Source: Diphasiastrum complanatum (taxonomy: Eukaryota > Streptophyta > Lycopodiopsida > Lycopodiales > Lycopodiaceae). Taken from it: 64,000 bases of DNA. The notes beneath the pieces are model-generated. The model ran no database searches. It was given only the letters and a program-made list of their open reading frames with translations, and was not told the origin of the DNA. Each line of letters begins with the position of its first letter. The stretch's first letter is position 1. The position numbers were made by a program, and so were the translations under genes. Shown here one piece after another: positions 33,545 through 45,295 of the stretch. Location: contig CM055097.1 of NCBI GenBank assembly GCA_029204225.1, positions 1,533,414-1,597,413 of the forward strand, given 5' to 3'.

Positions 33545-34585
33545 TTAGGCTTTTTTTTTATACAACATCTCAAATGGTGTTTTTCCTCCTATTGCAAGAT
33601 TTGGAAGCCTATTACAAAGATAGTTTGCATATGCGACTGCCTCTCCCAAAAATTCTTTAGGCAGAGAAGCTTCTAGCCTAATGGCTTTTGCACATTCACA
33701 CAAAGTTCTATTTTTTCTCTCAGCTACTCCATTTTGCTGAGGAGTATATGAACAAGAAAACTCTCTTTGAATGCCCTCTCTCTCACAAAAGTCTTTAAAC
33801 TTATTGGAGATGTATTCTCCTCCACTATCACTTCTCAGAGCTTTCAACTTGAAAGGAAAATGCTTTTCTACATAAGCTTTGAAAGTAAGAAAAACATCAT
33901 AGACCATGGCTTTAGAAGACAACATATAGATCCAAGAATATCTTGCATAATCATCCACAAAAGAAACAAAGCAATTTGCTCCTCCTTTGCTCTTAGTTGA
34001 TGAAAAATGAACATCAAAGTGCACTAGTTCAAATGGTTGCTTTGTTTTGATGCTTGATCTAGGAAAAGGCCTTTTGTGTGATTCTGCCAACACACAAGCT
34101 TCACAAGGTAGAAGCTCCTTTGACAATGTCTTTGGTAGTTCAACAACTTTTCCTTCCTTGACCATAGATTGCATGGCTTTGAAATTGGGATGTCCCAATC
34201 TCTTATGCCACAGTTCCTCTTGTAGAACCTTGGTCTCATAAGCAATATCTGAAATGTTAGAACTCTCCCTAGAATCTAGTTTGTACAACTTACCAATTCT
34301 AGATCCTCTAGCAATAACTTCATTTTCTCTTGAAATTATACACTTGTCAAATTGGAACTTGACATCCAATCCACTATCAAACAATTGTCCTACACTAATG
34401 AGATTCTTAGTCAATCTAGGTACATAAAGTACATCATGTAAGCAAAAAGATTTTGATGATGATGCATGTAGTGAAATACTACCTATTCCTTCAATCCCAC
34501 ACTCTACATCATTAGCAGTATAGATTGATATGTTTGCACCTAGATATGGCATGAGACTAGTGAAAGAGTTTTTAGAGCTAAACAT
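33545..34585 (-). pseudogene. Copia family D GAG-pre-integrase and integrase
   Basis: A 346-codon open stretch. It contains DVLYVPRLTKNLISVGQLFD, WHKRLGHPNFKAM with downstream PCEACVLAES (the HHCC zinc finger), then the catalytic core: HFDVHFSS (Asp), FVDDYARYSWIYML, RSDSGGEYISNKF (Asp) and YTPQQNGVAERKNRTL (Glu), ending at KTPFEMLY. All three DDE residues are present. Frameshifts separate it from gag upstream and from the linker and RT downstream. Confidence 0.94.
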
Positions 34586-35556
34586 ATGGGAACTAGCCCA
34601 CTATCTATCCACCAAACTTCTTCATTCTTAAAAGGAAAAGATGAAAAAGTAGACATCATTAATAAATCCTCTCTTTGACTCTCTACATTCTCACACTCAT
34701 CCTCATTAGTAAGGTTAGCTTGTTTAGATTGGTTTTTCTTCTTGAAACAATTTGATGCATAGTGTCCTTTCTTGCCACGAAAAAAACACTTGATCTTCCA
34801 CAGCTTCTTCTTGCCACTAGATGTTGCAGCTTGTGATGACTGATTCTCACCACCTTCCTTGGCTTTGTCCTTCTTGAAGTGTTGTTGTCCTTTGCCCTTG
34901 TCTCTTGACTTGTCTATGATGAAGAGTGCTTTGTCATCACCACCATCTTTCAATGAAAGTCTGTTGATCCTCAACATCTTGTTCTCTTGCCTGCTTTCTT
35001 CAACAATGAGAACACCTTGCAATGTTTCCAAGGATGGAAGATCCTCTCTGACAACATAAGTTTGCACAATATTGTCATACTCATCTCCGAATCCATTAAG
35101 GACTACTTGAACAAGTTCAATGTTCTTAAGAGCGTCACCAATATCAGCTAACTCTTGATGAAGATTCTTAACTCTCATGACATATGATGAAGCACTCTCA
35201 TCTACTCTCTAATAACTTAGAAATATTTGGTTTCTAAGTGTAAGCAATCTAGAAGTATTCTTGATTTCATAGATTGTTTTTAGAGTATCCCAAGCTTCCT
35301 TGGCAGTGGTGCATGTACTGATTTCTCTTAACACTTCATTGGTTACATTCATTTTTATGAAATGAAGGGCAATTCTGGTTCTTTTGTGGAATGCTGCAGC
35401 TTCATTAGGTGCTGCAGGTTCTTCTTCAGCTCCACTCACAATATCCATTTCATCTTGTAGAATCAATAATGATTCCATTCTGATCTTCCACATTGCATAA
35501 TTGGAAGATGTTAATCTCTCACTGTTCTCCAAGAAATGTGAACCAGTTGAAGACAT
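34540..35556 (-). pseudogene. Copia family D gag, zinc knuckle and protease start
   Basis: Starts at ATG 35556 (MSSTGSHFLENSERLTSSNY, then MWKIRMESLL and AKEAWDTLKTIYE), a standard copia gag. A stop at about 35209 is followed by a second frame (35178-34540) with QELADIGDALKNIELVQVVL, DLPSLETLQGVLIVEE, then CFFRGKKGHYASNCF, a zinc knuckle whose second Cys is replaced by Arg, and WWIDSGL, the protease Asp-Ser-Gly. It reads continuously apart from one stop region and the frame change at 34580. Confidence 0.92.
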
Positions 35557-35641
35557 ATTCTCAAATGAGAAATTCTAGTAATGACTAAAAATGGAGTTGA
35601 AAGGATGTTGCTTACTATCTCACTCTAGGATCTAACACTAA

Positions 35642-36940
35642 TGTTGATCCAACCTATGACATCTAGCAACAGATGTGAGAACAAATTCTCAACCCAGAAA
35701 ATCAATCTATCTTGAATTTGGATCTTGCTTCAGTCACAAAGAAGAAGCACATGCAAGTAAGAAGTCTATCTCTCCCACGAGTTTCAAAATACTGAAAAAC
35801 TCTCTAGGGACTTACTTTCAACTCAGACATAGTAATATGTGTGAAATGAAAAGTCTAAGACCTCAGGACACTCACTTCTATCCAACTCTTTTATGTGTGC
35901 TCACTTTGGCATTTCTCACAAGTTGAGTACTCTCTCAAACTCTCTGATTGCCTAAAACTCTTCTAAAAACAAATCAAATTGGTTTAGAAACTTGAGCAAC
36001 ACATTCTACTCTTCAATACCTATCCAACAAGCTATAGATCATCAAATCTGGATCAAATCTTGAGGAGTAGCACTCATTAATGAGGGCTAATTTCACACGT
36101 GTAAGCGCTCTGTCCGTACAGGGTTCCGCTGGAGCAGATCAGGCTTGTTTTGATCCACTTATGATCCACAGATAGCTTGTCTCTCATCGAGTTTGAATCG
36201 CTCTTCCAAATCTGAGTTCCTACAAGCAAAAGCACTGAAGATCTGACGTATACACCCTTCACGTCTTCAAAGCATGAAGCTTTGATACCCTGTGAAGATT
36301 TTAGCAGTGTGAACTTCACCAAAAACCCTACAGGATCTTACTGAGGTGTTGTGATTGCACAAGATTGATCAAAGAATAATATGCCTGAAAAATCTAAGGC
36401 AAGAGCACAATGACATACATCTGATGAAAAAATCTAACTTCTCACTATGAGAAATAAATGTCAGAAATAATTCTAAGTGCTCAGTATGGGAAAAAGAGGC
36501 TACTCTCGAGTAGAGAGAGAAAATCAATCATGAAAAACTCGAGTAGAGAGAGAATGAGTCCAAAACACCAAAATCTCAATATTCACAATATGGCAAAACA
36601 TGCCAAGATTTTCCTACATGAGAGAGACTCGAATTCCTACAGTGGAGTTGCATGGAAAGTCCACTTAATTGAACTAATTCACCTACTAGAGATCCACATG
36701 TGTAACTGCATGCATGGATATTGCATGTACTGCATGTCAAATCATAAAACTGCCTAGACATGTGTAGATCACATAAATCACTTTGCATGTTGCATGCACT
36801 GATTGCATGTAGCTTGCGTGCATACAGTATGACCATGCTATCTAAACATCTGCATGTCATCAAAATTAAATCTACCTAACTCAAATTCGACCTATACTAG
36901 AAGGTTATGTACTCAATTCACATACCTTTTATGTACAACA
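35642..36940 (-). mobile_element. Copia family D 5' LTR (putative)
   Basis: The plus strand begins TGTTGATCCAACC at 35642 and ends TGTACAACA at 36940, giving TGTTG...CAACA ends. It lies 85 bp upstream of the gag ATG in element sense. Next to it (minus sense) is TTAGTGTTAGATCC, a poor match to the usual Met-tRNA primer site. Length (about 1.3 kb) suits large copia lineages. With no second LTR for comparison, the outer edge is an inference from the terminal dinucleotides alone. Confidence 0.55.
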
Positions 36941-36989
36941 GGAAATACAGTGGAAATAACCATGGACATGGCCCCAAACTCAAGATAGG

Positions 36990-37205
36990 AAGATAATATT
37001 TTAATAATCTTCACAATGACAGCTTGATAGCTTCACGCCCAACGTCAGGAGGCTGATGGTTCAGCTCGTCTGATGAGCTATGGTACCGATAGTTCGGCCA
37101 TGCCCGATAATCTTATTTAGCACTTCAACTTATTTGTAGGGGGTCCGACTATTTGGTGACTTGGGGAATGACAGCAAATGGTTGTCGAATTCACCATTTT
37201 AAACA
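36990..37205 (-). mobile_element. Copia family E LTR fragment, inverted
   Basis: Reverse complement of the start of the LTR at 41641: shared segments include TCATTCCCCAAGTCACCAAA, GTCGGACCCCCTAC, ATCGG.CATGGCCGAACTAT.GGTACCATAG and GGCGTGAAGCTATCAAGCTGTCA. It is only the first ~200 bp of that LTR and has no attached element. Confidence 0.8.
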
Positions 37206-37640
37206 GTAGGCTATTGTGGTCTTCTTTGGAGTTTGGAGACATGCAAGATGATATGACCAAAACTTCCACCTTGCCACTGGTTTTTGAAGAAATTTGTGAT
37301 TTAGATGGATCCTCTGACATCCATCCCTTTGGTGAGCTCCTTGTCGACTTGATTCTTCTTCGGACCTTTGATCCTTTGTATCTGGCTATCGGACCTTCTA
37401 CTCCTTATTTTGTAAGAAGCACGGATTCTTGATTGGACATCTTGTACTTGGATGATTCTCAAAGCAGTATGTACATTGTTCCTTCTCAAGAAACTTTACT
37501 TTGCGAGCTTGAGTTTGATAATAGCCAGAACTTGATGTATTAGGTTCGTGGTGACTTGTTGCACTTGATTCACTTGACTCTGTTGAACTCCCTGATGATT
37601 CACAGCCTTTTGTCCTTGTTTGCTCAACTAGCATTAAACC
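37206..37640 (-). pseudogene. Retroelement gag zinc-knuckle fragment
   Basis: The minus-strand frame contains a serine-rich stretch (CESSGSSTESSESSATSHHE) followed by QCTYCFENHPSTRCP, a C-x2-C...H...C knuckle, then an in-frame stop after QNKE and a second open piece in a shifted frame reading MSEDPSKSQISSKTSG. This arrangement is typical of a gag C-terminus. Its family is not clear; it points the opposite way from the gypsy fragment that follows. Confidence 0.45.
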
Positions 37641-37772
37641 TTCAAAGTTTTCTGATTTTCCATCCGATATGTTATGTCCATGACCAGTACATAGGATTCG
37701 ATATACTCGTAGTCTTGGATACATGGTACTTGTTATGGCCATATTCGATAAAGGACCTAGAATAGTCCTAAT

Positions 37773-38400
37773 ATGGTAGACAGCTTGGAAACTGAAGCCA
37801 TCAATCATAGATATAAAATTTATCTAGTTTCAAGAGCAGAGTTGGAGCCTTGGAACGTACAACTCCCAAAGCTCCCAGTTTTGATGCAAAGACACATAGA
37901 ATTAGTTAATTTTCATGTTTTAGACCTAGCCCATATTGATTTAATTTTAAGTCACGAGTGGTTATTTAGTAAATCGCCTTTTCTGATAATTGATTTCGAG
38001 AAATATGTTCTCACTTTCAAGGAGGGTGATAAGGTAGTTACATTATTTGGCAGTAATTTTGTACGTCTGTTGGATAAGATTTCTACAATTAATGAAATGG
38101 AAGCATTGGAATATTTTGAGTATGAGGCTTTTTTTATTTTTGTAATTCTAGTTGTGGATGTTCCGAAAATGAATCTAAATGGTTGTGAATTCTTAGCAAT
38201 TCTTAGCTTAATAAATTTAGATCATAAACAAGAAATGAAAAAACAGATCATAAATGAATTTATGGATGTTTTTCCATCTGAATTACCTCATGATTTGCCA
38301 CCGTCTAGGTTAGTAGACCACAAGATTGAGTTAATTCTAGGAAGTCAACCTGTCTCTAGGGTCATTCAGCATATGAATGCCGATACAATCCAAAGCAGAA
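37773..38400 (+). pseudogene. Ty3/gypsy protease-RT junction fragment
   Basis: The frame reads FHVLDLAHIDLILSHEWLFS, LIIDFEKYVLTFKEGDKVV and, after a linker, INEFMDVFPSELPHDLPPSR and DHKIELILGSQPVSRV: the end of a gypsy aspartic protease and the conserved entry to RT. It stops where copia family E begins (about 38400), so the rest was removed or displaced by that insertion. Confidence 0.85.
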
Positions 38401-41400
38401 GAACAAATGAGATAAAGCAAATGTTGCAAAGTCATCAAATGATGTAGATAAGGGTGACAATGCATTCACAATCATTGATTAAGCATCAACAAGCTACACT
38501 GAGCACGACTATGACAGTGTCATTGACTCAAGAGCTACGCCGCATATAACCTACAACAAGAATGTCTTGATCAATTTCAAGGCATTCGAAATGCAAAGTA
38601 GTGATACTAGCAATGGGAGCAGACACAATGTGGAAGGCATCGGAACTTTACATCTACGTACACTATCCGGATATGCAGAACTGCAAGTAATGCTTTATGT
38701 GCCAATGCTCATAAGAGACTTGTTCTTTGTGTCGAGAATTGTTGATCTTGGTGCACGAGTCCTGTTTGACGGGAACGTATGCCAAAGAATCGAGCAAAAA
38801 TCAAGCAAGCTGCTAACTGTTGGATCAAGATAGGGAAATTTTTACCAGGCAAAGTCATCAACAGACATGATAGCATATTAAATGCATCAAAAAATAAAGA
38901 TCATCTTTGGCACAAAAGAATGTATCATCAGAGTATGAGAAGTTTGTACGACATGAGCAGAAAAGAGATTGTCATAGGTCTGAAAATAACAAGACCTGAC
39001 ACCGACTTCTGTGAAGTCTGTCAAAAAGGAAAGCAACATCGAAGTCCATTTGTGCACAAAGGAAGAAGAACCAAGGAGATTCTTGAGCTCATTCACTCAG
39101 ATGTGTGCAATTGGATCTCAAAGTGTTGCTTATCTCTCAATAATGGATTCAATAAAGGTGTGCTACCAACACCAATATGAGATCTTGCAACTTAGTGTGA
39201 GATCTATCTCACTAGCTCTACCGATCTCTCTCAAAGTAGATCAAACTTTCAACCAAAGGTGAAGCAAGGACAATTTTTGGGATGCCTTCAAGAAGTTCGT
39301 GGCATTCATAGAAAGACACACCTCCAAGAAAGTGCAAACTATCAGGTCTGACAATGGAGGCGAATACAAAAACAAGAAGTTCTTAAACTTTTGCCAAGAA
39401 CAAGAAATCAAGCATCAATTCACACCTGCTTATACACCACAGTACAATGGTGTAGCAGAAAGAAAAACCAGGATGCTTGTTGAAGGAGCCAGATGCATGA
39501 TGTGAACAAGCTCAGTTGCTGAGTCAATTTTGGGCAGAGGCAATTGCTGCAGCTGTACACCTGGAGAACATATCGACAATGACGACCCTGGAAGACAAAA
39601 CGTCATATGAAATGTGGACGGGTGAGAGGTCCAATCTATCGTATGTACGTGTGTTTGGATGTGCAACCTACATGCACATACCAAAAGAAAAAAGAGGCAA
39701 GCTCGACGACAAATCAGAACTGACAGTCATGGTTAGATACTCAAATGAATCACAAATCTACCGACTCTACAACCCAACCACAAAGAATGTGGTGCTGAGC
39801 AAAAACGTGAGGTTCGATGAATCGACCTTTCTTGGAATGAAGAAAGCTAAGGGTCATGAAATCTTCACAACACTGCCAACTCAAGAAGGAGATGAAGGAC
39901 AGACATCGACACATAATGTCGAACCTCAGACTCCAGAGTAGGAAGGTGAAGAAGACCAAATAGATGAAGAAGAAAAGAAAGACAAAACAAACTAGCAACG
40001 ACAAGTAGGACCAAAAAGGTCAACAAGAATGAGAAGACAGCCTAAACGATACATCGACAACTTGCAGTGGAGTGAAGACACAGATGTTGAATACTGTAGC
40101 TTCACTGAAAAACCAATGACATATTGAGAGGCTATCCAGGATCCAGAGGAAGAATCTTGGAAGCAAGCAATGTTGGAGGAGATGGAATCCATGAGGCTGA
40201 ATCAAGCATGGACACTAGAGCCACTTCTCGAAGGAAAGCTAAGGTCATATGGAAGTGTCCGGGACACTGCAAAGCCAGACTTGTCACCAAGGGCTACACA
40301 CAGAGGTATGGTGTCGATTATTTTGACACATACTCACCAATGGTCAAAATGGCGAGCATTCAACTACTTCTCACCTATGCAACAAAATATGATCTGGAGG
40401 TAAACCAGATCGACGTCAAAACAGCCTTTCTCCATGGAGACCTAGAAGAAGAGACCTTCATGAAGCACTCTGAAGGATTTGAAGGCCCGAACAATCGGGA
40501 GTACGTTTGTCAGCTACATGGTCTCAAGCAAGCATCGCGAGCTTGGTACAAGAAGCTTGATAACCTTCTAAAGTCCCTAGGATTTACTCCTATAACACCT
40601 GACTATAATGTATACATGAAAAATATAGAAAATAAATTTGTGATTCTAACAATTTTTGTAGATGACTCTTTTATGATAGGAAATTGCTTGACTTTAATCA
40701 ACAATACAAAGAGTCAAATATTTGCAAGTTATAAAATCACAGATTTAGGAGAAGCGACGAAATGTTTGGGACTACAAATCAAAAGAGATCGAACAAGAAG
40801 GCTCATGCACCTGAATCAATCAGAGTATGCAGAAAAGGTGTTGAAGCAATACCGAATGTTCTACTGCAAAAAAAAGGCCACACCAATGATAGTCGGAGCC
40901 AGACTGTCGAAACAAGATTGTCCAAGCACAGAAGAAGAGAGACAAAAGATGGAAGGTATACCATACCAAAATCTGATCAGTAGTCTGATATACCTTACAA
41001 TGTGTACTAGACCTGATTGGCCTTTTATGTTTATGCATTAAGTCAATTCTCTTCTAACCCTGGCATGGCACATTGGATATTGGAAAAATGCATATTGCAA
41101 TACCTAAAGGGCACCAAAATATGGGATTGATCTACAAAGCCGAAGAATAATTCAAGCTGCAAGACTATAGTGATGCAAGTTGGGTGAGCTGCAAAGATGA
41201 CATCAAATCCGTAACATGTGGTTGTTCGATTGCGTGTGGAACGACGATAAATTGGATCTGCAAGAAGTAGACACTGGTAGCTCAATCCTCCTGTGAAGTC
41301 GAATATGTGGCAGCATCAAGGATGGCAAACGAGGTTACATGGTTGTAGATGATGTTGGAAGCAATTGGCATACAACAAAGAGAACCATGCACCATGATGA

Positions 41401-41640
41401 TGGATTTTCAGAGTGTCATATATCTAGCCCAGAATCCAGTCTTCCATTCAAAGACCAAACACATACCTCTGAAGTACCATCATATTCGAGACCTGATCTC
41501 AAAAAGAGAGCTCAGTGTTGAATACATAAAATCAAAAGACATGACTGCAGACCTGCTGACCAAGCCACTAGACAAACCACTATTCACAAAACACAAGAAA
41601 TCAATGAAAATTGGATAAATAAAAGAAATGAAGAGGGGAG
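38401..41640 (+). pseudogene. Ty1/copia pol, family E, near-complete but broken
   Basis: In order: protease region VIDSRATPHITYNKN (DSG changed to DSR; 38520); GAG-pre-integrase LWHKRMYHQSM and CEVCQKGKQHRSPF with ELIHSDVC (39100); an unrelated-looking stretch 39115-39260 where core residues should be; RSDNGGEYKNKKF and YTPQYNGVAERKTRMLVEGA (39345-39500); linker FGCATYMHIPKEKRGKLDDK; RT with ARLVTKGYTQRYGVDYFDTY, IDVKTAFLHGDLEEE, LHGLKQASRAWYKKL and FVDDSFM (40124-41041); and RNase H YSDASWVSCKDDIKSVT through TKHIPLKYHHIRDLIS and DMTADLLTKPL (41618). Several stops and frame changes. gag and 5' LTR are missing, but the 3' LTR follows directly. Confidence 0.93.
41629..41640 (+). promoter_or_regulatory. 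Polypurine tract, copia family E
   Basis: GAAGAGGGGAG lies directly before the LTR start TGTTGAAAAT, 11-22 bp after the end of the RNase H reading frame region, as expected for plus-strand priming. Confidence 0.85.
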
Positions 41641-42090
41641 TGTTGAAAATAATGAACTCACCAATCATTCCCTGTCATTCCCCAAGTCACCAAATGTCGG
41701 ACCCCCTACCAAAAAGTTGAAATACCGAATAAAATTATCGGACATGGCCGAACTATTGGTACCATAGTCCATTAGGCAAGCTGAACCATCAATCTCTTGA
41801 CATCGGGGGGCGTGAAGCTATCAAGCTGTCACGCCCAACCACTAAAAGGCAACATTGCTAGAGAGGTAGTTAATAGTGAAAACTCTCTTGTAATGATTGG
41901 TTAATCCTTCTTGTAATCTGACAACGGGGGAGATAAGTATAGGATAGAATCCCAAAAACACTATAGAGAGATATAGAGAGATCTGCAATATATATAATTT
42001 GTAAGAGGAACGTCAGGTTGCCAATGAGCGAGATATTGATCGACTCACTCTGCAAACAAAAATACAAATGCAAATACACTCTCTACCATT
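41641..42090 (+). mobile_element. Copia family E 3' LTR
   Basis: Starts TGTTGAAAATAATGAACTC after the polypurine tract. The first ~200 bp recur inverted at 36990-37205. The 3' end near ACCATTCA (about 42089) is a guess, since no second full LTR is available. It runs into the CACTA fragment immediately after. Confidence 0.75.
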
Positions 42091-42093
42091 CAA

Positions 42094-42768
42094 ATGTATC
42101 TCATTGTGCATTTGGTAGATGAGGTGGCCATTGTAGGTACATCATATATTTGCGTCAATTGCCTATTCTTAGTCCATCCTAGACTATTGCTATTGTGGTC
42201 CCATGTTCTTTCACTGACATTGATCCATTTTTTTAATTCAGACACTGTCCATCGCCGTTGGACGTTTTTCTTGGAACGATTCATGAAAACATTGAAAGAC
42301 TTCGTAAGACAAAGAGGAAGGCCTGAGGATAGCATGGTAGAAAAATGGCTAGTACAAGAGTCCATCATTTACATCACGAAGTTCCTTGCTCATAGTGATC
42401 CTTCTATTCCTCATCTTTGGGATAAGGAGGATGATGATCGTGTTGTTGGGGAGGTTCCTCAAGGAAAAGGAGTGATCATGAGAATGAGTGAGTCATTCAG
42501 GGAGAAGGTAAATAAGCTCTGCATTCTTAATAGCGAGGAAATACAAAAGTGGATTTCACTATGTGAAGAGGCCAAGGCTCATAGACAAACCACTCGAACT
42601 ACTTTCAGGAGAGGGCATAGAAGACAACCATATACATCTGACCTCGCCCTTCTACCCAAGGACATGACGCTTGATTGGCTACGTGAGGCCCTTAGAGAAG
42701 CCTCGAAAAACAACCAGGAAGAGAGAGCGGAAATATGCAAGGGGGTGCGATTTACATGTAGGCTATGA
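42094..42768 (+). CDS. CACTA (En/Spm) transposon DUF4218 fragment
   Basis: The open frame reads HLVDEVAIV, then (after a 105-bp putative intron 42137-42241 with GTAC and AATTCAG ends) HRRWTFFLERFMKTLKDFVR, RGRPEDSMVEKWLVQESIIY and ITKFLAHSDPSIPHLWDKED. This matches the 'H....RWMYPFERYMKTLK.YVRN.ARPEGSI..GY...E...F' block that follows the transposase in plant CACTA elements. The C-terminal portion (LALLPKDMTLDWLREALREA) is basic and helical. No stop occurs across the whole 224 codons whether or not the intron is removed, since its length is a multiple of three. The upstream TNP2-type transposase is absent, as copia family E ends just before it. Confidence 0.8.
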   Translation: MYLIVHLVDEVAIVGTSYICVNCLFLVHPRLLLLWSHVLSLTLIHFFNSDTVHRRWTFFLERFMKTLKDFVRQRGRPEDSMVEKWLVQESIIYITKFLAHSDPSIPHLWDKEDDDRVVGEVPQGKGVIMRMSESFREKVNKLCILNSEEIQKWISLCEEAKAHRQTTRTTFRRGHRRQPYTSDLALLPKDMTLDWLREALREASKNNQEERAEICKGVRFTCRL

Positions 42769-42874
42769 TGATCAACATTCACATGTTTATTAATACATGC
42801 AATTTTGTACATGTTTGTTGTACCCCTAACACATTTAGCTCCATTTAGTTCAGTACAAAAAATACAATGCATTG

Positions 42875-43450
42875 TGTTGAAATGGAAAAATAATCCATCT
42901 TGACTTTAGGCTTGCTACAAATATTGTACCATGCAAGTATGTTGTTCATAAATGCAAAATGCCAAGTTTGGCCTAGATAGAACTCGAGCTACATGGATAT
43001 GTCACATCTAGAATGATGAGTACAACTTGCATATAGTTTGTAGACATAGAATTAGCAAAATTATGCTTGTAGAAACTCGTGGCATTCACATGCATTAATT
43101 GTAAGTGATCCATAGTGACATGCAAGGCATGCACAAAGTGTAATGGACACATGCATGATGATTTGTACATTTCTAGTTAGAACTAGCACACTTGGAAAAA
43201 GTTGGTAGAGTTGCATGCATGAGAAGTGACAAATGCACATAGACTCTAGTTTTCACTTTAAATGTCATTAAAGGATGGATGGATGTGATTCTACCTTGAG
43301 CTACCTCAAACTCCATAAATATGTGTAGCTCTCCTCATATTTTGTGATAAAGAACCAAAGCTTTGTAGCTATCTCATGCCATTTTGGATCCACACATTTT
43401 TTGCTTGTTATCTCTCTAACTCATGTTGAGGCTAATGCTAATACACTGAT
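42875..43450 (+). mobile_element. LTR-like repeat F, copy 2
   Basis: Begins TGTTGAAATGGAAAAATAATCC and parallels 21963-22540 almost base for base in many blocks (for example AGAAACTCGTGGCAT, GATCCATAGTGACATGCAAGGCATGCA). It ends after GCTAATGCTAATACACT, where the two copies part. Confidence 0.7.
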
Positions 43451-43455
43451 ATCTG

Positions 43456-43996
43456 ATAGTCGAGCAAGCATGGCGGACACCAATTTATTCTCTTCTCAAC
43501 TTGATTATTGTGAGACAATCAATGACATCCTCGAAGTTGGATTTAGGCAATTCAGCTTTTTCATATTTGATGGAAAATGGTTCAAAGTTATTTGCAATGG
43601 TCCCAACGCAATTGTCAGGAAAGATGAGAGTGGTTATTTTGCCATTGACTCTACAAAGCCTTGGACAAAGCTTTATGATGTTTCTTTGAGTTTGAATGAA
43701 ACTTTAACAACAAAAGAGTGATTTGATGCAATTAAGAGTGCATATGACACATTGCTTGAGATTGATACTTGTATTGATCCCCCATCAAATAAAAGATTAC
43801 TACTTGCTAATTGGTCTTTAAGATCAAGCTTCATCAAGGTGGTAATGTGACCAATTACAAAACAAGACTAGCTACCAAAGGACATGCTCAATCCAAGGGG
43901 ATTGACTATGATGAAATGCATGACATAGTTTGTGGGGGTGATTCTATTAACTCACATGTTAGTGATTGTGCCTTTGCAACATTTATTGAAAAATGA
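43456..43996 (+). pseudogene. Unrecognised ORF joined to copia RT scrap
   Basis: From 43456 an open frame reads DSRASMADTNLFSSQLDYCE, VGFRQFSFFIFDGKWFKVIC and KDESGYFAIDSTKPWTKLYD to a TGA at 43719. I do not recognise it. From about 43811 another frame reads VFKIKLHQGGNVTNYKTRLA and TKGHAQSKGIDYDE, which is the copia RT start (KARLVAKGYAQ..GIDYDE pattern). The second part is a copia scrap with fair confidence; the first remains unknown. Confidence 0.45.
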
Positions 43997-44177
43997 GAAT
44001 TTTCTTGGTTATCCAAGAAACATAACACCGTACATTTCTCTTCGCCGAGATCAAGTATAAAGAGATTGACATTCAAAAAATAGATTTGAAGAAAAACTAT
44101 GTCTAATCTTTTCACTTAATTACTTGACCAAAAATGAGATTCTATTTTAGGTAAGTAACTATCATTTGAAAGCATCA

Positions 44178-44179
<2 letters not shown>

Positions 44180-44253
<74 letters not shown>
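44180..44253 (+). repeat. (CT)n microsatellite
   Basis: Uninterrupted CT dinucleotide run of about 74 bp in AT-rich non-coding sequence. Confidence 0.97.
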
Positions 44254-44257
<4 letters not shown>

Positions 44258-45295
44258 GAATAGATGAAATTGATCCTTTTTATTCGGAATTGCAAGAATC
44301 AATTTCATCATCAATAGCATCTTGCAATTCATCTCCTCTTAAATGATTTTCATCATCACTCTCATTTTGAAAATTCATCTCATTGTTATGACTATTAGAA
44401 TTTCTATTCTCAACATCTATGGAAGTGGGTGCTTCGTGTATGGTTTGAAGATTTACTACATATCTAGGTAGCTCAATTTCATGGTCAACTATTCTGCTCA
44501 TAAAATGAAGGTTTTCCATCTCATTCTCAACATTCGCACCCTCAAATACTTGTCATGTTTGTGGTTCGACTTGAGCTACAGACCACCAAGTATTGTTTGA
44601 TTGATCTAGTTGAAAAACCACTTGAAAAATTACTCTTTTAGAATATATGAAAACTCAAATACTTAAATCGACTATAATAAAACCCAAAACATGACATACA
44701 ATAAATATAAATATACAAATTTGAACTAAAAGAGCAAAATATCGAATGCATAACATACGCACCTACTCATAGTGATGAGGCAAATCAATGTGTCAAAAGA
44801 CTCCATGCTCAATGTTTTGGATGAATCCATCGCAAAAAATCCACTTGGATCTGATTTTATCATTGCATTTTGCCCTCTACAAACTATCTTCAACTATTTC
44901 ACATCAAATAAAAATAAGTGTCCACTTTGGGCCAAATGACACATCATAAATATTTAATATCTAGATAGGTCCTATATATTCTATGTCTCTTGTGATAGGA
45001 TTTCGATCTCATGCACTACTTTGACTTTTTTGTTTGAAAGATGCTACTACATCATGTCAGAAATTGTGAACTCCTGCAACTTGGTCACGAAGCGAAATGA
45101 AACAAATGGCGAACATGCCTCGAAAACCCTAAAGCACGAAGCGACACGAAATGACACTAAGAAAAACAATTCGCGCTGCCAAGTGGCAGCTCAACGAGCA
45201 TGGCATATTGTACTCCATGCTCAGCTGAAACAATTAGCCATAACAGAGTAACTAACTAGTTGATTAGCGTTTACTTGTCTTGTAATTCTCTCTGT
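44254..45295. other. No recognisable gene; one acidic ORF
   Basis: A minus-strand 79-codon frame (44280-44519) encodes an acidic, Asn-rich segment (ESDDENHLRGDELQDAIDDE), reminiscent of the acidic tails of transposon proteins but unassignable. Repeated ACGAAGCGA-type words near 45085-45150 resemble the tandem repeat at 47191. Confidence 0.3.
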
